From: Anderseniella sp039978075
Lineage (GTDB): Bacteria; Pseudomonadota; Alphaproteobacteria; Rhizobiales; Aestuariivirgaceae
Reading direction: 5' to 3'
DNA length: 64,000 nt
Assembly (NCBI GenBank): GCA_039978075.1
Contig: JBDWCA010000005.1
Coordinates: 186,001 to 250,000, forward strand
Every line of letters starts with the position of its first letter. The stretch's first letter is position 1. The translations under genes and the position numbers were made by a program. Positions 55,038 to 63,443 of this stretch are shown here, piece after piece. Below the pieces are notes generated by a model, which saw nothing but the letters and a program-made list of their open reading frames with translations, searched no databases and was not told the origin of the DNA.

Positions 55038-55544
55038 TCACGGTTTGCCGGCAACGCATTTTGACAGTAGCGCATAGCGGGAAAGCTGTTCCGCCGCCAT
55101 CGCCTGTTTCGTGGCGCCCATGCACCAGTTCTTGTGCGCGGCAAACTTGAGCTGCCAGGCATTGCCGGTGTACCCGCACTTCTTCACGAGGTTTGTGTTC
55201 TGTTGCTGTATGGCGGCCTGGGCATACTTATCACATTGCCCCGCCGTTGGCTTGCCACCTGTGGCATTGCAGCTGTTGAGAGACTTCTTGCGGGCGCGGT
55301 CTTCTGTTGTCAGCATGGCCATGGTGACACCTTGCGTGCTGCACCAGGCATGATGCTTCTGGAAGTTGGTACTCCAGCGTCCACCCTTGAAGCCGCAGCC
55401 CTTGTTTTTGGCTGCGAAGGCGTCAGACACAGCGAACGAAGCATAGTTATCGCAATTGTGTTGCGGGCCTGCGTTCGCAGCGCCTGCGCCAAGGATCAGC
55501 AGCGAGGCAGCCGCGAAAATGGTAATCTGGTTAAACCTGGTCAT
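55038..55544 (-). CDS. secreted Cys-rich protein with two tandem homologous domains
   Basis: A 168-residue secreted protein not matched to any family I know. Signal peptide MTRFNQITIFAAASLLILGA, cleaved near ANAG. Two similar halves each carry four Cys: C31, C50, C68, C92 and C104, C123, C141, C163, with spacings 19-18-24 and 19-18-22. Shared words are CDxYA, CG(F/Y)xGxxW and H-(H/K)-x-WC. Disulfide-bonded duplicated units in the periplasm or outside the cell are expected; function unknown. Confidence 0.7.
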   Translation of the reverse strand: MTRFNQITIFAAASLLILGAGAANAGPQHNCDNYASFAVSDAFAAKNKGCGFKGGRWSTNFQKHHAWCSTQGVTMAMLTTEDRARKKSLNSCNATGGKPTAGQCDKYAQAAIQQQNTNLVKKCGYTGNAWQLKFAAHKNWCMGATKQAMAAEQLSRYALLSKCVAGKP

Positions 55545-55818
55545 GGCGTTTCCTGTTGTTCTTTGTTTGCCGGTTGGCTCACATAAACACCTTTCTGTCG
55601 GAACGTAACCTTAACGACCCGTTCATGTGCCATTCAAGCAGCACTTGACCACATCGTCCAATGACGGGTGGAAGATCCGAACCCGCAGAAAGTGGTTCCG
55701 GCTTGCCGAAATCGTCGATAACAGGGCCATCAAGATGCCGTGAAGGTCATTACTATTGCCCAATTGAACCGCTAGTAACCCCTGTCAGACGGTTGGAAAT
55801 CTATTAGGAGACCATCTC

Positions 55819-56274
55819 ATGCGCAGTTTAAGAACCCTGGTTGCCGTGTTGGCTCTGGTCCTGGCCCAGTTTGCGCTTACCCCGGCATGGGCCGACAAGG
55901 TGCCTGTCTACCAGAGCGGCTCCGGCACCGCGATCGACGGCACTGACCCGATCAGCTATTTCACTGAAGGCCGCCCGGTCGCCGGCGACGCCGGTATCAC
56001 CCATAAATGGAACGGCGCCACATGGCAGTTCACCAGCGCGGAAAACCGCGACCGCTTTGCCGCCGCGCCGGAAAAATACGCCCCCCAGTATGGCGGCTAT
56101 TGCGCGTGGGCCGTGTCGCAGGGCTATACCGCCTCGACCGATCCCGACGCCTGGTCCATCGTCGACGGCAAGCTGTATCTGAACTATAGCAAGTCGGTGC
56201 AGAAAAACTGGGAAAAGGATGTGCCCGGTCACATTACCTCGGCCGACAAGAACTGGCCTACGGTGTTGAAGTAG
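55819..56274 (+). CDS. secreted YHS-domain protein
   Basis: A 151-residue exported protein: signal peptide cleaved after PAWA, then DPISYFTEGRPVAGDA, HKWNGATWQFTSAENRDRFAAAPEKYAPQ-type YHS segment and GYCAWAVSQGYTA. Common in alphaproteobacteria; possibly metal- or redox-related, but the role is not known. TTAGGAGA seven bases upstream of the ATG. Confidence 0.85.
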   Translation: MRSLRTLVAVLALVLAQFALTPAWADKVPVYQSGSGTAIDGTDPISYFTEGRPVAGDAGITHKWNGATWQFTSAENRDRFAAAPEKYAPQYGGYCAWAVSQGYTASTDPDAWSIVDGKLYLNYSKSVQKNWEKDVPGHITSADKNWPTVLK

Positions 56275-56736
56275 GTTCGCCTGATTGCGTCTGCTGCCCT
56301 GCCGAGGCGGTGGGGTGGAAGGTGGCCGATTGACATATCAACTCGTGGCCGGGGTTGATGCACGCAAGATTGCGGAGCAGGCGTAGAAGCGTGTTGCGAG
56401 GCTGATGCCTTAGGGCACTGGGTCATTGAAGCATGGAGTTCGAGTTGACAGCGGAAACCCATACGAGACTTGCAATCACTACTGGCTGACAGACGATAAC
56501 GGCCCTTAGCGGACCTCCAGCAGTCCATAAATTCGACATACCAATTTCCCTGAAATGGACCTTCATGCACAGTGCAGGATGAAAGCATGTCCCTTTATCA
56601 GCTGCGTCGGCGATGTCAGATCTCGGTATAAAACCGACGTAACCCGTCGCAGACCTTGGATTTGAGGGCATCATCCTGTGTTACTGCTGGAGTTAATGTT
56701 CCCTTCGACCATCCGATCCCATCGGCTCGCGCCCCG
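56275..56736. other. intergenic region with deaminase remnant, upstream of EamA gene
   Basis: A 462-base stretch without an intact gene. It holds a remnant of the 3' end of a deaminase gene (56345-56423). The rest, from about 56430 to the EamA start, shows no similarity I recognise. Confidence 0.6.
56345..56423 (+). pseudogene. vestigial 3' end of a second 8-oxoguanine deaminase gene
   Basis: Bases 56354-56413 align without gaps to 53751-53810, the last 60 bases of the intact deaminase gene, with 47 identities (78% by eye). The translation runs VDARKIAEQA, then an in-frame TAG (56384-56386), then KRVARLMP and a final TAG, against VDARKIAEHAQQRVARLMS. Similarity continues about ten bases past the stop. 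The remnant is therefore a real leftover of a former paralogue. Confidence 0.8.
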
Positions 56737-57660
56737 ATGACCGACCTACCCGAGACCCTGCCGCAACCCTCACGACGCGCGTGGGCGATGGGGCTTATGA
56801 TCGTCAGTTCCGTCAGCATCAGCTTTGGTGGGCTGGTGATCCGCGCGATCGAAGCAGCGGATGTTTGGCAGATCAATTTCTACCGCTCGGTTGCGCTCGT
56901 AGTCATGGTCGCGCTGATCATGTCGCTGCGCCACGGCCGCGCAGCTATGACTCGCACCCGCGGCATTGGGCGCCCCGGCCTGCTGGCAGGCGTTATGCTG
57001 GCGGGAGCTGGCATTTGCTTTCTGCAGTCGATCACGAACACCACTGTCGCAAATACGCTTTTCATGCTGAGCGCCATCCCGTTTTTCACTGCCGCGCTAG
57101 CCCGAGTGTTTCTGGGCGAACGGCTGATGCGCACGACCGTGATGGCAATGTGCGCTGCCGCTGTCGGGATCGTGGTGATGGTCTCGGGCGGGATCGGTGC
57201 GGGATCGCTTTATGGAAACATGATGGGTCTTCTCACAGCGTTCTGTTTCTCGTGCTACACAATCATCGTGCGCCGCTACCGCGGGATCGAGATGCTGCCG
57301 GCGCTGATGGTATCAGGCTGTATCATCATCGTGATATCGCTGGTGCTACGTTGGGGCAATCTGGCAATCCCGCTAGGCGACATACTGCTTTGCTTTCTGT
57401 TAGGTGGCATCCTGTCGGGGCTGGCCAACGCGTTGTTCATCGCCGCCTCAAAACATCTCGCCGCCGCCGAGCTAACATTGTTCATGTTGCTGGAGTTTGC
57501 CCTCGGCCCCGTCTGGGTTTGGCTGTTCATCGCTGAAACCCCGACAAGAGCGACGATTGCTGGTGGTACAATCGTGATTGGCTCAGTGGCTATACGCGCC
57601 GGGCTGGAACTGACCCGCAACCGAAAGCGTCATAAAGCTGGTATCCAGCCGCCGCTCTGA
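56737..57660 (+). CDS. EamA/DMT-family permease (third in window)
   Basis: A 307-residue ten-helix DMT permease (SISFGGLVIRAIEAADVWQI, FMLSAIPFFTAALARVFLGE, ASKHLAAAELTLFMLLEF). The start is uncertain: the ATG at 56737 has no clear ribosome site; a TTG at 56656 would add 27 residues. Codon use appears somewhat different from neighbours, with more A/T-ending codons such as CTA and GCT, consistent with acquisition. Substrate unknown. Confidence 0.8.
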   Translation: MTDLPETLPQPSRRAWAMGLMIVSSVSISFGGLVIRAIEAADVWQINFYRSVALVVMVALIMSLRHGRAAMTRTRGIGRPGLLAGVMLAGAGICFLQSITNTTVANTLFMLSAIPFFTAALARVFLGERLMRTTVMAMCAAAVGIVVMVSGGIGAGSLYGNMMGLLTAFCFSCYTIIVRRYRGIEMLPALMVSGCIIIVISLVLRWGNLAIPLGDILLCFLLGGILSGLANALFIAASKHLAAAELTLFMLLEFALGPVWVWLFIAETPTRATIAGGTIVIGSVAIRAGLELTRNRKRHKAGIQPPL

Positions 57661-57844
57661 TCGCAAATGACACCAGTCCCTAGCAGTTAGTTCAAGGACG
57701 GCCCATAGCCGCCGTTCATTCATTCTGCAGCTAACTTCCGCTTGGAGCCCCATAGCGACAGAATTTCTGCGATACAACCAACGTCTGCTATTGTAGTCGG
57801 ACAGATAGGTCGTGCTTGGCGATTGTTGGAGAAGGTAATTTGAG

Positions 57845-58474
57845 ATGCTGACGGTAGATGAAGAAATAGAAAGCGTGTCGCGCCTACGCGAGTTGCTGCC
57901 GACCGAGGGGTTTACCAACACCTTTCTCAAAGTCACAGATCAGTTGAACGATGTCGCACGAAAGTTCATCGCTACTGCACCCTTCATTATCGTGGCCACA
58001 AAGTCCTCGAACGGTCTGATTGACGTTTCGCCAAAAGGCGATCCAGCCGGTTTCGTCGAAGTCTATGACGACAAGACCCTGATAATCCCTGATAGGTTAG
58101 GCAATCATCGCGTCGATGGCTTCCAGAACATTCTTGAAGATCCAAATGTGGCAATATTGTTTATCGTGCCAGGCCATGGCGACACGTTGCGCATTGCTGG
58201 TAAGGCTCGGATCGTGAAGGACCACGCGATTAACAAGCGTCTCGCGATCAATGGCAAAGAGCCGCTGTTGGCCATGGTTGTAGAAGTGCAGGAAGTATTT
58301 ATGCATTGCTCCAAATCGCTCATTCGATCGCGCCTTTGGCACCCAGATAAATGGCCTGAACGCAGAACAGCACCCACGTTGGCGGACTGGATTCTTGCGG
58401 TCGTCGAGCGGAAACAAACCTTGGACGAAGTCCAAGATGATCATTCAATTGACGAGAACACACGGCTATATTGA
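57845..58474 (+). CDS. FMN-binding pyridoxamine phosphate oxidase-like (PPOX) protein
   Basis: A 209-residue split-barrel flavoprotein of the PPOX class, MSMEG_1061/DR_2398-type group. Landmarks: FIIVATKSSNGLIDVSPKGD, TLIIPDRLGNHRVDGFQNIL, VAILFIVPGHGDTLRIAGKA and MHCSKSLIRSRLWHPDKW. Such proteins bind FMN or F420 and are often of unknown substrate. GGAGAAGG lies nine bases before the ATG. It shares a somewhat lower GC level with the preceding EamA gene. Confidence 0.82.
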   Translation: MLTVDEEIESVSRLRELLPTEGFTNTFLKVTDQLNDVARKFIATAPFIIVATKSSNGLIDVSPKGDPAGFVEVYDDKTLIIPDRLGNHRVDGFQNILEDPNVAILFIVPGHGDTLRIAGKARIVKDHAINKRLAINGKEPLLAMVVEVQEVFMHCSKSLIRSRLWHPDKWPERRTAPTLADWILAVVERKQTLDEVQDDHSIDENTRLY

Positions 58475-58682
58475 GAAGGCAGAAGCGCTGGAAGCGGCCA
58501 TTGGAGCCGTTGCAGCGGATTGGCGCTTTGTCCGCACTGCTGCCGTTGATGCAAGTCGCTGCGAAGGTCTGCTTCCCGCCCTTGTGAGACGTTCAAACAA
58601 ATTCCGACCTCGGCTACTATGTCCGGGCATTTGCCACGCACAGACTTAAGTGACAGTTGGCGTTGCCACTAGAATTTTGACC

Positions 58683-59180
58683 CTAGGTTTCGCAAACCAG
58701 CCAGGGCTGGGCGAATGTGTGCTCTTCCAGATTGTTGCCTGCACCTATGCGGTCGACCACGGCAAACAGGGCATCGTCTACCAGCGGCGTGAGGACGCCG
58801 TGCCAGGTGTTGCGGTGATAGTTCACGGCTTGTCCGGGCTCTGTCAGGAACGCCAGGGGCGTGCCCGGCGTGCCGCCTTCGTCCGGGGCGACGATGACCA
58901 TGAACGGATCCGCCGACATGGGCGTGAAGGCCTGGGAGCCGAGCGGATGGCGCTCCACCATGTCCAGAGTATAGGGCAGGGTGCGCGCCTTTGAGCGAAA
59001 CAGGCTGATGCCGGGGCGGGCGTCCTCGCCGGTGAAGTCGAGATTGGCCAGGTCGTGGAAGCGGCCGCACAGGCCGGCGTTTATGATCTTGTCGGGTTCG
59101 CCTGTTGCTTCCAGCACATCGCCGAAGGGTGCGAAGCTTGCAGCAGTCAATGGCTGCAGGACGATGCGGCGATCGCTCAT
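58683..59180 (-). CDS. allA: ureidoglycolate lyase
   Basis: A 165-residue cupin-fold enzyme that splits ureidoglycolate into glyoxylate and urea. Motifs: LTAASFAPFGDVLEA at the N-terminus, ISLFRSKARTLPYTL, MVERHPLGSQAFTPMS (metal ligands), and VNYHRNTWHGVLTPL. The start at 59180 overlaps the upstream gene by four bases (ATGA). A longer frame to 59288 is rejected. It shares an operon with allE and the PuuE-UraD fusion. Confidence 0.92.
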   Translation of the reverse strand: MSDRRIVLQPLTAASFAPFGDVLEATGEPDKIINAGLCGRFHDLANLDFTGEDARPGISLFRSKARTLPYTLDMVERHPLGSQAFTPMSADPFMVIVAPDEGGTPGTPLAFLTEPGQAVNYHRNTWHGVLTPLVDDALFAVVDRIGAGNNLEEHTFAQPWLVCET

Positions 59181-60007
59181 TTGCCTACCTTGAGCGTCAT
59201 GTGGCGGTTGACGTCCTTGTATAACAAGTAGCGAAACTTGCCCGGGCCACCGGCATAACAGGCCTGCGGGCAGAAGGCGCGCAGCCACATGAAGTCGCCC
59301 GCCTCGACCTCGACCCAGTCTTCGTTCAGCCGGTACACCGCCTTGCCTTCCAGCACGTAAAGCCCGTGTTCCATGACATGGGTTTCCAGGAACGGGATGA
59401 CCGCGCCGGGTTCGAAGGTGACGATATTGACGTGCATGTCATGGCGGACATCGTCCGGGTCAACAAAACGGGTGGTGGCCCACTTGCCGTCAGTGTCGGG
59501 CATAGCAATCGGCGATACGTCGTTATCACTGGTCACGAACGCTTCGGGGATGTCGACGCCGTCGACTTTCTCGTAAGCTTTTCGGATCCAGTGAAAGCGC
59601 ACCGGGGCTTTCGATGTGTTGTGCACCTGCCAGTCGCTGCCGGGTGGAATGTAGGCATAGCCGCCGGATGCCAGCGTGTGCCCGGTGCCGCCAATGGTCA
59701 GGCTCAGTTCACCGTCCACGACGAACACAACGGCCTGCGCGCCAGCGTCGGTTTCCGGTGTGTCGCTGCCACCGCCGGGCTGCACTTCGGCGATGTATTG
59801 CGAGAAGGTTTCGGCAAAACCTGACATGGGCCGCGCCAGCACCCAGAACCTTGCGCCTTGCCAATGGGGCAGGTTGCTGGTCACGATATCGCTCATCACA
59901 CCTTTTGGTATGAACGCGTAAGCCTGTTTGAACACCGCCCGTCCGTCAATCAACTGGCTCTGCGGCGGCAGGCCGCCGGTCGGGGCATAGTAGGTGGGGT
60001 CGCTCAT
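59177..60007 (-). CDS. allE: (S)-ureidoglycine aminohydrolase, bicupin
   Basis: A 276-residue enzyme with two cupin domains that converts ureidoglycine to ureidoglycolate and ammonia (Mn-dependent in known members). First cupin about 40-135 (FVVDGELSLTIGG, YAYIPPGSDWQVHN), second about 170-265 (PFLETHVMEHGLYVLEG, VEAGDFMWLRAFCPQ). The fit of order and length is good. It overlaps both neighbours by four bases. Confidence 0.9.
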   Translation of the reverse strand: MSDPTYYAPTGGLPPQSQLIDGRAVFKQAYAFIPKGVMSDIVTSNLPHWQGARFWVLARPMSGFAETFSQYIAEVQPGGGSDTPETDAGAQAVVFVVDGELSLTIGGTGHTLASGGYAYIPPGSDWQVHNTSKAPVRFHWIRKAYEKVDGVDIPEAFVTSDNDVSPIAMPDTDGKWATTRFVDPDDVRHDMHVNIVTFEPGAVIPFLETHVMEHGLYVLEGKAVYRLNEDWVEVEAGDFMWLRAFCPQACYAGGPGKFRYLLYKDVNRHMTLKVGK

Positions 60008-61419
60008 GGCAGCATGTCCTTCAGACGCAAAAGTGCAATACGTTCAACCTGCCTGCAGGCCTCGGCGAATTCGACATCGGGCTGATGCGAAATCCGTTGC
60101 TCGAAGGCTTCAATTATGCGGGCCCTGTCCAGTCCCTTGACGGCGATGATGAACGGGAAGCCGAAGCGGTCGACATAGTCGGTATTCAGTTCAGTAAAAC
60201 GCCCACGCTCTGCATCGGTCAGCGCATCAAGTCCGGCGCCTGCCTGCTCGCTGGTGGACTCTGCCGTCAGCTTCCTGGCGGCGGCCAGTTTGCCGGCCAG
60301 GTCCGGATGGGCCTTGAGCACGTCCAGCCGTTCACTTTCGCTGGCCAGCCGGAACCGGGTGCGCAGGGCGGCGTGCAGGCCTGAAGCGGTATTGTTGGCG
60401 GGTCCGAGGTCGGCGTCGAAAGCGCGTTCGGCAATCCAGGGCGAGTGCTCGAACACACCGCCATAGGTGTCGACGAATGTCTTCCGGTCCATGAGACATG
60501 GCTCTTCCGCAGGTTCCGGCGGCGGGTGGTGTTTTCGCCAGTGCTCAGCAATCTCGATGCGCCTCGCAAACCACACCTTGTCATGAGACTTGGCATAGTC
60601 GATGAAGCGTTTGAGCGCGGCAAGCCTGCCGGGACGCCCGGCCAGGCGGCAGTGCAGGCCGATATTCATCATTTTCGGTGCGCCTTCCATGCCTTCGGCA
60701 TACAGCACGTCGAACGAGTCCTTCAGGTAGGCAAAGAACTGGTCGCCGGAATTGAAACCCTGTGGCGTGGCAAAGCGCATGTCGTTGGCGTCGAGCGTGT
60801 AGGGAATGACCAACTGATCGCGCCCGGCGTGACGGCGCCAGTAGGGCAGGTCATCGGCATAGCTGTCCGAGACATAGTCGAAACCACCTTCCTCGGTCAC
60901 CAGATCAACAGTGTTGGTGGAGCAGCGCCCGGTGTACCAGCCGCGCGGACGTTCGCCGGTGACGGCTGCATGCAGCGCGATGGTTTCATTCAGATGCGCC
61001 TGTTCGTCGGCTTTGGAGAATTCCTTGTACTCGATCCATTTCAGCCCGTGGCTGGCGATTTCCCAATCGGCTTCCTGCATGGCCGCCACCTGTTCAGGAG
61101 ACCGGGCAAGCGCGGTTGCCACACCATAGACCGTGACGGGCACAGTAGACGTCGTGAACAGCCGGTGCAGCCGCCAGAAACCGGCACGGGCGCCATACTC
61201 GTAAATGGATTCCATATTCCAGTGACGCATGCCCGGCCACGGCGCGCCGCCGACGATTTCGGACAGGAAGGCTTCCGATGCCGCATCACCATGGGCGATG
61301 CAGTTTTCACCGCCTTCTTCATAATTCACCACAAACTGCACCGCGACTGCAGCATCCCCCGGCCACTTTACAGCTGGTGGGTTGGCTCCATAGCCAAAAA
61401 GATCGCGGTCATAGGCCAT
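60004..61419 (-). CDS. puuE-uraD: fused allantoinase (PuuE) and OHCU decarboxylase (UraD)
   Basis: A 471-residue bifunctional ureide enzyme. Residues 1-305 are PuuE, the metal-independent polysaccharide-deacetylase-fold allantoinase (VAVQFVVNYEEGGENCI, HGLKWIEYKEFSKADEQ, GWYTGRCSTNTVDLV). Residues 312-471 are UraD, the 2-oxo-4-hydroxy-4-carboxy-5-ureidoimidazoline decarboxylase (FEHSPWIAERAF, LKAHPDLAGKLAAA, RFGFPFIIAVKG). It therefore couples two steps after HIU hydrolase. Such fusions are known in alphaproteobacteria. First gene of its operon; the divergent gene is HIU hydrolase. Confidence 0.92.
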   Translation of the reverse strand: MAYDRDLFGYGANPPAVKWPGDAAVAVQFVVNYEEGGENCIAHGDAASEAFLSEIVGGAPWPGMRHWNMESIYEYGARAGFWRLHRLFTTSTVPVTVYGVATALARSPEQVAAMQEADWEIASHGLKWIEYKEFSKADEQAHLNETIALHAAVTGERPRGWYTGRCSTNTVDLVTEEGGFDYVSDSYADDLPYWRRHAGRDQLVIPYTLDANDMRFATPQGFNSGDQFFAYLKDSFDVLYAEGMEGAPKMMNIGLHCRLAGRPGRLAALKRFIDYAKSHDKVWFARRIEIAEHWRKHHPPPEPAEEPCLMDRKTFVDTYGGVFEHSPWIAERAFDADLGPANNTASGLHAALRTRFRLASESERLDVLKAHPDLAGKLAAARKLTAESTSEQAGAGLDALTDAERGRFTELNTDYVDRFGFPFIIAVKGLDRARIIEAFEQRISHQPDVEFAEACRQVERIALLRLKDMLP

Positions 61420-61489
61420 TTTCTCACGCTCCGGTGTCGCTTCGACTTCACATGCGATTACAGTTGTATAGAAAAGAAATAGGCTGCAT

Positions 61490-61508
61490 TTTCAACTTTT
61501 TCTTGAAA
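61490..61508. promoter_or_regulatory. inverted repeat between ureide operon and HIU hydrolase gene
   Basis: TTTCAA (61490-61495) and TTGAAA (61503-61508) are exact inverted copies seven bases apart in the AT-rich divergent spacer. It may be an operator for a shared purine-catabolism regulator. The regulator itself is not in the window. Confidence 0.35.
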
Positions 61509-61598
61509 GAGATATATTGCTTGAACACTACCCCTGCGTTGGCGATGGCTAGATAGTTGCCGATCAAGCCCCGCCAAAAGGGGACAGGAGGAAACCAG

Positions 61599-61958
61599 AT
61601 GAATGCCGCCGCAAACGCCGGGCGAATTACGACTCATGTGCTGGACACCGCATCGGGCAAGCCTGCTGCAGGGCTGAAGATTGATTTTTATCGTCTTGAT
61701 GCCACTGCCCGCGAACTGATCAAAACGGTTGTGACCAATGATGACGGGCGCTGTGACGACGCCCTGCTGTCCGGTGATGACATGACGGCAGGCGTGTTCG
61801 AACTGGTGTTTCATGTGGGCGACTATCTGGGCCGGGCAGATGATGTGTCATTCCTGGATCAGGTTCCGGTCCGGTTCGGCATTGCCGATCCGGCGTCTCA
61901 CTATCACGTGCCATTGCTGGTTTCGCCGTTTGGCTATTCCACCTACAGGGGAAGCTGA
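61599..61958 (+). CDS. uraH: 5-hydroxyisourate hydrolase (transthyretin-like)
   Basis: A 119-residue enzyme that opens 5-hydroxyisourate to OHCU. Signature parts: THVLDTASGKPAAG at the N-terminus, FRxx-like YRLD, HYHVPLLVSPFGYSTYRGS at the C-terminus, the last four residues being the family hallmark YRGS. CAGGAGGAAA seven bases before the ATG at 61599; the frame from 61557 has no ribosome site. Leads the operon with xdhA and xdhB. Confidence 0.95.
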   Translation: MNAAANAGRITTHVLDTASGKPAAGLKIDFYRLDATARELIKTVVTNDDGRCDDALLSGDDMTAGVFELVFHVGDYLGRADDVSFLDQVPVRFGIADPASHYHVPLLVSPFGYSTYRGS

Positions 61959-61963
61959 CGGAC

Positions 61964-63436
61964 ATGGCGCAAATCCGTAAATCCATCAGCTTCCTGCTCA
62001 ACGACAGAACAGTCGATCTGGATACTGTTGCGGCATCGGATACGGTGCTGGATTTCCTGCGCCTGGAACAGCGTCTGTGCGGCAGCAAGGAAGGCTGCGC
62101 CGAAGGTGATTGCGGTGCCTGCACGGTTTTGGTCGGACGGTTGGCTGACGGTGAACTGAAGTACGAGACCGTCAATTCATGCATCCGCTTTGTCGGATCT
62201 CTCGATGCCTGCCATGTGGTAACGATTGAACATCTGCGCGGGACTGATGGCGGGTTGCACCCGGTGCAGCAGGCCATGGTGGACATGCATGGCAGCCAGT
62301 GCGGGTTCTGCACGCCGGGCATCGTGATGTCGCTGTATGCGCTGTGGATGGAAAACGCCAATCCCTCCAATGCCGACATCGAAACAGCGCTGCAGGGAAA
62401 TCTGTGCCGGTGTACCGGCTACGAAGCGATCATCCGGGCTGCGGTTGCTGCAGCGTCTGCCGGTGGCCAGTCCCAGGATGTGCTGGTCAGTGAGCGGGAG
62501 AAGGTCGTAGCCATTCTGCAGGGCCTCGCAGACGGTTTACGTGTCGAGATGGGCAAGGGTGATGATCAGTTTTTCGTGCCTGCCTCGGTGGATGACCTGG
62601 CTGAAATTCGTCTGGAAAACCCGACGTCCGTCATCGTGGCAGGTGCAACCGATGTGGGCCTGTGGGTCAACAAGCACATGCGCCCGATCGCGCCTGCCGT
62701 CTTCATCTCCCATCTCGACGAGTTGCACCGTATCGAGGAAACAGAAACCGGCCTGACTATCGGTGCCTGTGTCACCTATACGGAATTCCAGGGCGCCGTG
62801 GCGCAGCATTTCCCGCAGATCGCAGGCTACTGGAACCGCATCGGCGGCGAACAGGTGCGCAATATGGGCACTGTCGGCGGCAATGTCGCCAACGGGTCCC
62901 CGATCGGCGATACGCCGCCTGTACTTATTGCGCTGGGCGCCAGCGTGACACTGCGCAATGGCACGCAACAGCGTACTGTGCCGGTTGAAAACTTCTTCAT
63001 TGATTACGGGGAGCAGGACCGGGAGGTCGGCGATTTCGTGGAGGCGCTGCATATTCCGTTTTGCGGTGAAGGCTGGTCGTTCGCCGCCTACAAGGTGTCG
63101 AAACGGCGTGACGAGGATATTTCCTCGGTTGCTGCCGCGTTTCGTATCCGGGTTGCAGATGGCAAGGTGGCCGACGCCGTGATCGCCTATGGCGGCATGG
63201 CGGCGACACCGAAACGGGCAAAGGCGGTTGAGAACCTGCTCACCGGCAAACCGTGGACGGCACAGACAATCGCCGATGCACAGGCAGGATTTGCGGATGA
63301 TTTTTCCCCGATTGGCGACTGGCGGGCGTCGGCTGAGTACCGGGCACTGGTAGCGCACAAGCTGCTGACACGGTTCCATCTTGAAACCACGCAAGGGCAT
63401 GAAAATACCATGCTCAAGCGCGAAGCGGTGGCATGA
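61964..63436 (+). CDS. xdhA: xanthine dehydrogenase small subunit (XdhA)
   Basis: A 490-residue Fe-S/FAD subunit. N-terminal plant-type [2Fe-2S] cluster Cys at 45, 50 and 53 (GCAEGDCGAC) with a fourth Cys near 75; second [2Fe-2S] cluster from QCGFCTPG and NLCRCTGY. The FAD domain has VIVAGATDVGLWV and VGGNVANGSPIGDTPP. A C-terminal flavin-domain end completes it. It begins five bases after uraH and delivers electrons from the molybdenum subunit. Confidence 0.95.
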   Translation: MAQIRKSISFLLNDRTVDLDTVAASDTVLDFLRLEQRLCGSKEGCAEGDCGACTVLVGRLADGELKYETVNSCIRFVGSLDACHVVTIEHLRGTDGGLHPVQQAMVDMHGSQCGFCTPGIVMSLYALWMENANPSNADIETALQGNLCRCTGYEAIIRAAVAAASAGGQSQDVLVSEREKVVAILQGLADGLRVEMGKGDDQFFVPASVDDLAEIRLENPTSVIVAGATDVGLWVNKHMRPIAPAVFISHLDELHRIEETETGLTIGACVTYTEFQGAVAQHFPQIAGYWNRIGGEQVRNMGTVGGNVANGSPIGDTPPVLIALGASVTLRNGTQQRTVPVENFFIDYGEQDREVGDFVEALHIPFCGEGWSFAAYKVSKRRDEDISSVAAAFRIRVADGKVADAVIAYGGMAATPKRAKAVENLLTGKPWTAQTIADAQAGFADDFSPIGDWRASAEYRALVAHKLLTRFHLETTQGHENTMLKREAVA

Positions 63437-63443
63437 GGCAGAC

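Noticed and set aside
55134..55586. Forward open frame antisense to the Cys-rich secreted protein
   Set aside because: The reverse frame has a signal peptide and an internal domain duplication; the forward one has no features.
58395..58649. Forward open frame of 84 codons after the PPOX gene
   Set aside because: It begins inside the PPOX gene and yields no recognisable sequence; the spacer is treated as non-coding.
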